Part shown: positions 5,372 to 9,744 of the stretch, piece by piece
Layout: each line of letters opens with the position of its first letter
Numbering within the stretch: position 1 is the first letter of the stretch
DNA from: Chloroflexota bacterium
GTDB taxonomy: Bacteria > Chloroflexota > Limnocylindria > P2-11E
Length of the DNA stretch: 9,744 nucleotides
Assembly (NCBI GenBank): GCA_005881085.1
Contig: VBGU01000163.1
Span: 1-9,744 of the forward strand
Direction of reading: 5' to 3'
The notes under the pieces: generated by a model
Database searches by the model: none
Told to the model about the DNA's origin: nothing
What the model saw: the letters and a program-made list of their open reading frames with translations, nothing else
Translations under genes and position numbers: made by a program

Positions 5372-6062
5372 GACGTGGATGGCCATCACGCAGCGGCCGC
5401 TCGCTCTGCGCCGAGACCTCATCCGTATCTTCGGGGAAGACCGGCTCGTCGCGGTCGTCCGGACGGGCAGCCCGCAGATCGCGCGTGAGGCGGCTCGCGC
5501 GATGAGCGAGGCGGGCGTGCGCCTTGTGGAGATCACGCTGACGGTGCCTGACGCGTTCGAGATCATCGAAGAGCTCGCGCTCGACGATGCGTTCTCGGCC
5601 CGCGGCTCGATCGTCGGCGCGGGGACGGTCCTCTCCGGCGGCCAGGCGGAGCAGGCCCTCTCCGCCGGAGCGCGCTTCCTCGTCAGCGCGGTGCTCGTGC
5701 CCGAGATGATCGAGGCGGCGCGGGCGCGCGACGCGATGAGCATGCCCGGCACGATGACGCCGACCGAGATGATCAAAGCGGCCGAGCTCGGCGCTGACTT
5801 CATCAAAGTGTTCCCGGTCTCGGCGATCGGCGGTCCCGATTTCATCGCGAACGTGCGCCGTGCGCTGGTGCACCTTCCGCTCGTCGCCACGGGCAACATC
5901 GACCTCGACGAGATCCCGGACTACCTCCGCGCCGGCGTCGTGGGATTCGGCGTGGGTGGCCCGCTCATTCGCACCGATCTCCTGGAGCGCGGCGACCTCG
6001 GCGGCGTGATCGCGAACGCGGAGCGCTACCTCACCGCGACCAGGCGCCCCGCGACCAACTGA
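5370..6062 (+). CDS. eda: KDPG/KHG-type class I aldolase (2-dehydro-3-deoxy-phosphogluconate aldolase)
   Basis: This 230-residue TIM-barrel aldolase should cleave 2-keto-3-deoxy-6-phosphogluconate, the Entner-Doudoroff intermediate, to pyruvate and glyceraldehyde 3-phosphate, or act on a related 2-keto-3-deoxy acid. The catalytic Glu is E54 (VRLVEITL), the strand-3 motif is IVGAGTVL (81-88), MPGTMTPTEM gives the PG turn (127-128), and the Schiff-base Lys is K146 (DFIKVFPV). The later phosphate-binding turn reads VATGNID, where family members usually have TGG, and the last loop reads GVGGPLI instead of the common GxGS. The phosphate site may therefore be altered. The ATG at 5379 is an alternative start. 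The close downstream glucoamylase suggests that both serve breakdown of a stored or imported glucan. The symbol reflects family, not proven substrate. Confidence 0.88.
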   Translation: MTWMAITQRPLALRRDLIRIFGEDRLVAVVRTGSPQIAREAARAMSEAGVRLVEITLTVPDAFEIIEELALDDAFSARGSIVGAGTVLSGGQAEQALSAGARFLVSAVLVPEMIEAARARDAMSMPGTMTPTEMIKAAELGADFIKVFPVSAIGGPDFIANVRRALVHLPLVATGNIDLDEIPDYLRAGVVGFGVGGPLIRTDLLERGDLGGVIANAERYLTATRRPATN

Positions 6063-6069
6063 CCATCAA

Positions 6070-8085
6070 ATGCCGCGCGATCTCCCGCTCGGCAACGGCG
6101 ACTACCTCGTAACCTTCGATTCCCGCTACCAGCTGCGCGACATCTACTTCCCGAATGTCGGCCAGGAGAATCACACGGTCGGGGATCCATCACGGTTCGG
6201 AGTCTGGGTCGACGGCGTTTTCGCCTGGACCGGTGACGACGGGTGGGATCGCCACATCACGTACGAGCACGAGACCCTCGTCGGTGACACAACGCTCGTC
6301 CATTCCAAGCTTGGGTTGAGCCTGCGCTTCCGCGACGCGGTCGACTTCGATCGCAACATCTACTTCAAAGAGGTCACGGTGGAAGACGCCTTCGGACGTG
6401 AGCGGCAGGTCCGGTTCTTCCAGCATTTCGACGCGCACCTCTATGGCAACGACACCGGCGATTCCGCCTATTACGACCCGCGAAGCCAGGCGGTCGTCCA
6501 TTACAAGGGACGCCGCTACTTCCTCATCTCGGGATCGAGCGGCGGAAGCGCGTACGGCCTTTCGTCGTTCGCGATCGGTCAGAAGGATGCCCCGGGCAAG
6601 GAAGGCACCTGGCGCGACGCGGAGGACGGCGAGCTCTCGCGCAACCCGGTCGCGCAAGGGTCGATCGATAGCGTGGGTATGGTCGCCGTCACGGTCCCGG
6701 CAAAAGGCACCGCAACCGCGGTGTTCTGGATCGCGGCGGGACAGGCCTATGACGAGGTCCGCGAGCTCGACAAGCTCGTGCGCGAGCGGACGCCCGCGTC
6801 GTTCCTCGCGCGCACGAAGGATTACTGGCGGCTCTGGGCCAACAAGGACGAGACCATCAGCGATCACCTGCCCGATGAGATAAACGGCCTCTACAAACGG
6901 TCGACCCTCGTGATCCGAACGCAGGTCGACAACCGCGGCGCGATCATCGCGGCGAACGACTCCGACGTCCTCCGATTCAACCGGGACACGTACTCCTATC
7001 TATGGCCACGCGACGGCGCGCTCGTCGCGGACGCGCTCGATCTGGCGGGGTACGGCGAGGTGACGCGCCGCTTCTTTTTCCTGTGCGGCGAGCTCATCAC
7101 ACGCGAGGGCTATCTCCTTCACAAGTACAACCCCGATGGCTCGCTCGGCTCCTCGTGGCACGCGTGGTCCACCTCCGATGGACGTCTCGAGCTGCCGATA
7201 CAGGAGGACGAGACAGGCCTGCCGATATGGGCGCTCTGGCAGCATTACGACCGCGACCGGGACATCGAGTTCATCCGTCCGCTCTACCGCAAGCTCGTCC
7301 GGACCGGCGCCGATTTCATGGCGACCTACCGCGAGCCGCGCACCAAGCTGCCGGCTCCGTCGTTCGACTTGTGGGAGGAGCGCCGTGGCATCCACGCGTT
7401 CACGACCGCGGCCGTTTGGGCAGGACTCACCGCCGCGCGAAACTTCGCGGTCGCATTCGGCCAGCACGAGCTCGCCAAGCGCTACGCGGTAGCCGCCCAG
7501 GAAATACGCGACGCGGCCCTCGTTCATCTCTGGGACGCGGAGCGCGGGCGCTTCGTGCGCACGATCAACGTGCTGCCGGACGGCACGATCGTGAAGGACG
7601 CGACGATCGACATTTCGCTGGCGGGCATCTTCCTCTTCGGTCTTCTCCCCGCGACCGATGAGCGGATCCGCTCGACGATGCGCGCGATCGAGGATCGTCT
7701 CTCGGTCAAAACACCTGTGGGCGGGATCGCGCGGTACGAGAACGACTACTACTTCCAGGTCTCTTCCGACATCGCGAGCGTGCCGGGCAATCCGTGGTTC
7801 GTTGCGACGCTCTGGCTGGCCGAGCATCTCATCGCCATCGCCGAGAAGCCAGCGGACCTCGACCGGCCCCGGGCGTACCTCGACTGGTGCGTCCGCCGCG
7901 CGCTCCCGTCCGGGATCCTTTCCGAGCAGGTCCACCCGTACACGGGCGAGCCACTCTCGGTGTCGCCGCTCACCTGGTCGCACGCCGCGTTCGTCAGCGC
8001 GGTGCAGCACTACGCTCGCCGCTCTCGCCTCATCAAGGACCGGCTCCGCGAGCAGGTAAGGACGGCGGGCGAGGTGATCGTATGA
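6070..8085 (+). CDS. GH15 family glucoamylase-like glycoside hydrolase
   Basis: This 671-residue protein has the bacterial glucoamylase layout: an N-terminal beta-sandwich (about 1-255, with FPNVGQENHTVGDPSRFGVWVDG near 27-50), a connecting helix, and an (alpha/alpha)6 catalytic barrel (about 270-650). SYLWPRDGA (309-317) forms part of the sugar pocket. LPIQEDETGLPIW (375-387) carries the probable catalytic acid, E381 (E379 is the alternative). GILSEQVHP (615-623) carries the catalytic base E619, with SPLTWSHAAFV (632-642) closing the site. Such enzymes release glucose from non-reducing ends of alpha-glucans; dextran and trehalose hydrolases also occur in this family. No signal peptide is present, so it should act on cytoplasmic glycogen, maltodextrin or trehalose. 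It starts 7 bp after the aldolase stop without a clear Shine-Dalgarno. Confidence 0.94.
   Translation: MPRDLPLGNGDYLVTFDSRYQLRDIYFPNVGQENHTVGDPSRFGVWVDGVFAWTGDDGWDRHITYEHETLVGDTTLVHSKLGLSLRFRDAVDFDRNIYFKEVTVEDAFGRERQVRFFQHFDAHLYGNDTGDSAYYDPRSQAVVHYKGRRYFLISGSSGGSAYGLSSFAIGQKDAPGKEGTWRDAEDGELSRNPVAQGSIDSVGMVAVTVPAKGTATAVFWIAAGQAYDEVRELDKLVRERTPASFLARTKDYWRLWANKDETISDHLPDEINGLYKRSTLVIRTQVDNRGAIIAANDSDVLRFNRDTYSYLWPRDGALVADALDLAGYGEVTRRFFFLCGELITREGYLLHKYNPDGSLGSSWHAWSTSDGRLELPIQEDETGLPIWALWQHYDRDRDIEFIRPLYRKLVRTGADFMATYREPRTKLPAPSFDLWEERRGIHAFTTAAVWAGLTAARNFAVAFGQHELAKRYAVAAQEIRDAALVHLWDAERGRFVRTINVLPDGTIVKDATIDISLAGIFLFGLLPATDERIRSTMRAIEDRLSVKTPVGGIARYENDYYFQVSSDIASVPGNPWFVATLWLAEHLIAIAEKPADLDRPRAYLDWCVRRALPSGILSEQVHPYTGEPLSVSPLTWSHAAFVSAVQHYARRSRLIKDRLREQVRTAGEVIV
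8071..8077 (+). promoter_or_regulatory. Strong ribosome binding site for the beta-propeller gene
   Basis: GAGGTGA is a seven-base match to the extended Shine-Dalgarno GGAGGTGA. It lies inside the last codons of the GH15 gene, with seven bases between its GG and the ATG at 8082. It is the best such site in the window and fixes this start despite the 4-bp ATGA gene overlap. Confidence 0.62.
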
Positions 8086-9125
8086 GCGGTTGGGGGGCTT
8101 TGCCCCCCATCCCCCGGGTCTTCGCCGCGGCGTTCACCGCGATGCTGCTCGTGGTCTGTACGGCGCCGGCCGCGCCGCCTCCGACGAGCCCGGGGGTCGG
8201 TCTGCAGGCGTCCTTCGTCCTCGCGAACCCATCCGGTCTTCTCGCCCTCGACGGCGGGGGCCACGCGCTCGGGCGGATCGTCGATCTGCCCGCACAGAGT
8301 GCGCCGGCGACGCCGGTGCTGCACCCCAGCGGCAAGTCGATCGTCTTCGCCCTGACACAGCAGCCGGACAAGAAGACCGGCTTCGGCTCCGACCTTTACA
8401 CCATCAACCTCGACGGCACCGGCTACAAGCCGCTCGTGCAGCACGAGAGCGACAACGTCTTTTACGCCTCGCCGCGGTTCGACGCGACGGGCAACATCCT
8501 CTACTTCCATCGCCGAGCTGCGTTGATCCAGAACGGTGCCTATGTGGGGAACGAAGACTCGCTCGAACGGCTCGACCTGAGAACCGGCGAGCGCAAGCGA
8601 CTCGTCATGAACGGTGCCGACCCCGCGCTCTCGCCCGACGGCAGGCTCATCGTGTACGTGCACCTGACGCAGGGTCAGCCCGACGGCCTCTGGAGCGCGA
8701 ACGTCGATGGCTCGAACGCGCGGCCGTTCTTCAAGACAAAGGACACCTGGTGGTACCTACAGGCTCCGCGCTTCGCCCCGACCGGCTGCGAGATCGTGTT
8801 CTCGGCGGCTGGGCATGCGGCATCGCGGGGCTCTGGCCCCCGGCCCCCGGGGGCGCTGATGGCCCAGGGGGATGGGGGGGCTCTGCCCCCGCAATCGCAC
8901 CTCAACATCCCGTCGGAGTTGAACCTCGCTCCGTGCGACGGCACGAGCGTCAAGGTCATCGGCCAGACGGGGGACGACGTGGTGCCCGCATGGTCGCCGG
9001 ACGGAACGCAGGTCGCGTACGTCGGAACCGGCGCGTTCTTCGTTCTCACGCTCGCGAACGGAAACGTCCGCACGCTCGCTCAAGGTCAGGACTTCTTCTT
9101 CGGCGACCTCGTGTGGATCAAATGA
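8082..9125 (+). CDS. Exported PD40/TolB-type beta-propeller protein carrying palindrome-derived segments
   Basis: This 347-residue protein has a hydrophobic N-terminal segment (VFAAAFTAMLLVV, 13-25) followed by Cys26 and TAPAAPPP. It is either a Sec signal peptide cut after APA or an atypical lipoprotein, since Val at -1 is unusual. PD40/WD40-like blade motifs repeat through the rest: LHPSGKSIVFAL (80-91), FDATGNILYFH (133-143), LSPDGRLIVYVH (183-194), FAPTGCEIVFSA (231-242) and WSPDGTQVAYVG (304-315). Blades of this type occur in TolB and in extracytoplasmic sugar- or peptide-interacting proteins; no catalytic residues are evident. Residues 4-12 and about 248-272 (SRGSGPRPPGALMAQGDGG...) are encoded by GC-rich palindromes. 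The second run interrupts the protein between two blades. ATGA overlap with GH15 places it in the aldolase operon. Confidence 0.83.
   Translation: MSGWGALPPIPRVFAAAFTAMLLVVCTAPAAPPPTSPGVGLQASFVLANPSGLLALDGGGHALGRIVDLPAQSAPATPVLHPSGKSIVFALTQQPDKKTGFGSDLYTINLDGTGYKPLVQHESDNVFYASPRFDATGNILYFHRRAALIQNGAYVGNEDSLERLDLRTGERKRLVMNGADPALSPDGRLIVYVHLTQGQPDGLWSANVDGSNARPFFKTKDTWWYLQAPRFAPTGCEIVFSAAGHAASRGSGPRPPGALMAQGDGGALPPQSHLNIPSELNLAPCDGTSVKVIGQTGDDVVPAWSPDGTQVAYVGTGAFFVLTLANGNVRTLAQGQDFFFGDLVWIK
8088..8120 (+). repeat. REP-like palindromic element, copy 1 (gene start)
   Basis: The element lies four bases after the ATG of the propeller gene. Its core is a perfect hairpin, seven base pairs GGGGGGC/GCCCCCC (8092-8098 with 8102-8108) around a TTT loop, followed by ATCCCCCGGGTC. 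The reverse complement of copy 3 (8861-8897) aligns along nearly the whole length, through the shared flanks ATTG/GTTG, the palindrome and ATCCCCC. In frame it encodes WGALPPIPR, forming the n-region of the signal peptide. A hairpin here could also affect ribosome loading. Confidence 0.6.
8825..8854 (+). repeat. REP-like palindromic element, copy 2 (inside coding sequence)
   Basis: GCGGGGCTCTGG leads into C-rich and G-rich runs (CCCCCGGCCCCCGGGGGC), giving overlapping hairpins. It aligns in direct orientation with copy 1 with a few mismatches and single-base gaps. In frame it encodes RGSGPRPPG. It forms an inverted pair with copy 3, six bases away. Confidence 0.45.
8861..8897 (-). repeat. REP-like palindromic element, copy 3 (inverted relative to copy 1)
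   Basis: Read on the minus strand, this stretch runs CGATTGCGGGGG, CAGAG, CCCCCCC, ATCCCCC, TGGGCC. It matches copy 1 on the plus strand at most positions. The core can form a GGGGGC/GCCCCC-type stem. On the plus strand it encodes AQGDGGALPPQS, and the GALPP also appears at the N-terminus because the palindrome reads alike in both orientations. Confidence 0.55.
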
Positions 9126-9128
9126 GTT

Positions 9129-9145
9129 GACTGGAGCCGCCGGTC
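9129..9145. terminator. Possible weak bidirectional hairpin between convergent genes
   Basis: GACTGG (9129-9134) can pair with CCGGTC (9140-9145) across an AGCCG loop, with one G-T wobble. It sits in the 18-bp gap between the propeller gene and the response regulator and overlaps the regulator's stop codon. No T-run follows on either side, so intrinsic termination is doubtful. Confidence 0.22.
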
Positions 9146-9744
9146 ATTCGTCGACGCGGGCGAAGCGGTACCCGACTCCCCGAACCGTCTGGATGAGCGT
9201 CGGCTCGTCCGGGGCCGGCTCGATCTTGTCGCGAAGCCGTCCGACGTAGACCTTGAGGTACTGCGTTTCGTAGCGGTACTCCGGCCCCCAGACGCGCGTG
9301 AGCAAGGCGTCGTGCGTGAGCGCCTCGCCCGGGTGGCTCGCGAGCTCCGCGAGGAGGTTGAACTCTGTCGGTGTGAAGTGGATGTCCTTTCCGGCGCGGC
9401 GAACGCGTCGGGCCGTCAGATCGATCGTCAGGTCGTGCGTGTCGATGGTCCCTGAGCGCGGCGCGCGCGGCGACGAGCGCCGGAGCACGCTCTCGATCCG
9501 CGCGACCAGCTCGCGTGGCGAGAACGGCTTCGTGAGGTAGTCGTCGGCGCCGAGACGGAGGCCCTTGATCTTGTCGTCCTCAAGACCGCGGGCGGTGAGC
9601 ACGATGATCGGCAGGTCGGTCTTCTCGCGCACCTGCTCGAGGACCGCGAAGCCGTCCCGCTTGGGAAGCGCAAGATCCAGCACAACGAGGTCCGGCCGCT
9701 CCGAGTGGATCATCGCGAGCGCCTCGTCACCGTCCGCAGCCTCG
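9144..9744 (-). CDS. OmpR/PhoB-family response regulator, N-terminus beyond window
   Basis: This is a two-component DNA-binding regulator, cut by the right edge. The frame stays open past the internal ATG at 9713: the ten codons upstream read EAADGDEALA, a normal part of a receiver domain. About 35-45 N-terminal residues with the acidic pair are therefore missing. The phospho-acceptor Asp lies in DLVVLDLALPKRDG, the switch Thr in IIVLTARG, and the conserved Lys in YLTKPFSPREL. The C-terminal winged helix has FTPTEFNLLAELASHPGEALTHDALLTRVWG, then the recognition helix and wing TQYLKVYVGRLRDKIE...LIQTVRGVGYRF. The YLKVYVGRLRDKIE wording is like KdpE, regulator of potassium transport, but PhoB- or MtrA-type roles cannot be excluded. 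Its kinase is expected nearby outside the window. It converges on the sugar operon. Confidence 0.93.
   Translation of the reverse strand, partial: EAADGDEALAMIHSERPDLVVLDLALPKRDGFAVLEQVREKTDLPIIVLTARGLEDDKIKGLRLGADDYLTKPFSPRELVARIESVLRRSSPRAPRSGTIDTHDLTIDLTARRVRRAGKDIHFTPTEFNLLAELASHPGEALTHDALLTRVWGPEYRYETQYLKVYVGRLRDKIEPAPDEPTLIQTVRGVGYRFARVDE

Noticed and set aside
7000..8010. Long minus-strand open frame (336 codons) opposite the GH15 gene
   Set aside because: It is Arg/Glu/Ala-rich with no recognisable motif and lies fully antisense to a gene with intact catalytic motifs. Such frames are common in GC-rich DNA.
8142..8170. Clear lipobox at Cys26 of the propeller protein
   Set aside because: Residues before Cys are L-V-V, and Val at -1 does not fit the usual Gly/Ala/Ser. 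A Sec signal peptide is as likely, so lipoprotein status was not called.
8090..9130. Plus-strand frame of 346 codons in another phase of the beta-propeller gene
   Set aside because: It is Arg-rich with no motif. The other frame has a Shine-Dalgarno, a signal peptide and repeated PD40 blades.
1..9744. CRISPR array, tRNA, rRNA, insertion sequence or prophage gene
   Set aside because: Reading both strands by eye showed no regularly spaced direct repeats, no tRNA-like cloverleaf, no transposase or integrase motifs, and no phage proteins.

Overview
The window is a compact, GC-rich (roughly two-thirds G+C by eye) bacterial chromosome segment. It carries thirteen protein genes on both strands, with almost no non-coding DNA. 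No RNA gene, CRISPR array, transposase, integrase or attachment site was found. Lineage cannot be fixed from the sequence. The gene families, frequent GTG starts, near-absent Shine-Dalgarno sequences on first genes, and apparently leaderless transcripts would suit Chloroflexota or a neighbouring terrestrial phylum such as Actinomycetota or Dormibacterota. That is a weak inference.

Region 1 (1-2560, minus strand) reads right to left as one probable operon. It holds a D-2-hydroxyacid dehydrogenase of glyoxylate/hydroxypyruvate reductase type, an alpha/beta hydrolase, an XRE-type regulator, a stand-alone CheY-like receiver protein and the start of a lipoprotein. The first two junctions are overlapping stop/start codons.

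Region 2 (2596-4311) has a plus-strand SAM-dependent methyltransferase. It faces a minus-strand pair, orotate phosphoribosyltransferase (pyrE) and a small DUF5808-like protein joined by an ATGA overlap. The methyltransferase and the DUF5808-like gene converge and appear to overlap tail to tail by 146 bp.

Region 3 (4330-5309, plus strand) has a kynurenine-formamidase-like metal-dependent cyclase/hydrolase followed by a small membrane protein.

Region 4 (5370-9125, plus strand) is a probable sugar-catabolism operon. It has a KDPG/KHG-type aldolase, a cytoplasmic GH15 glucoamylase-like hydrolase 7 bp later, and an exported PD40/TolB-type beta-propeller protein that overlaps the hydrolase by ATGA. 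The propeller gene holds GC-rich palindromic elements, one immediately after the start codon and an inverted pair inside the coding sequence. Region 5 (9144-9744, minus strand) is the 3' part of an OmpR/PhoB-type response regulator.

The most noteworthy points are three. First, REP-like palindromes have been absorbed in frame into the beta-propeller gene. Second, the divergent promoters are extremely short (18 and 35 bp), with -10-like hexamers placed so that transcripts would start at or near the start codon. Third, a DUF5808-like protein is translationally coupled to pyrE. I see no clear new multi-gene defence or mobile system.
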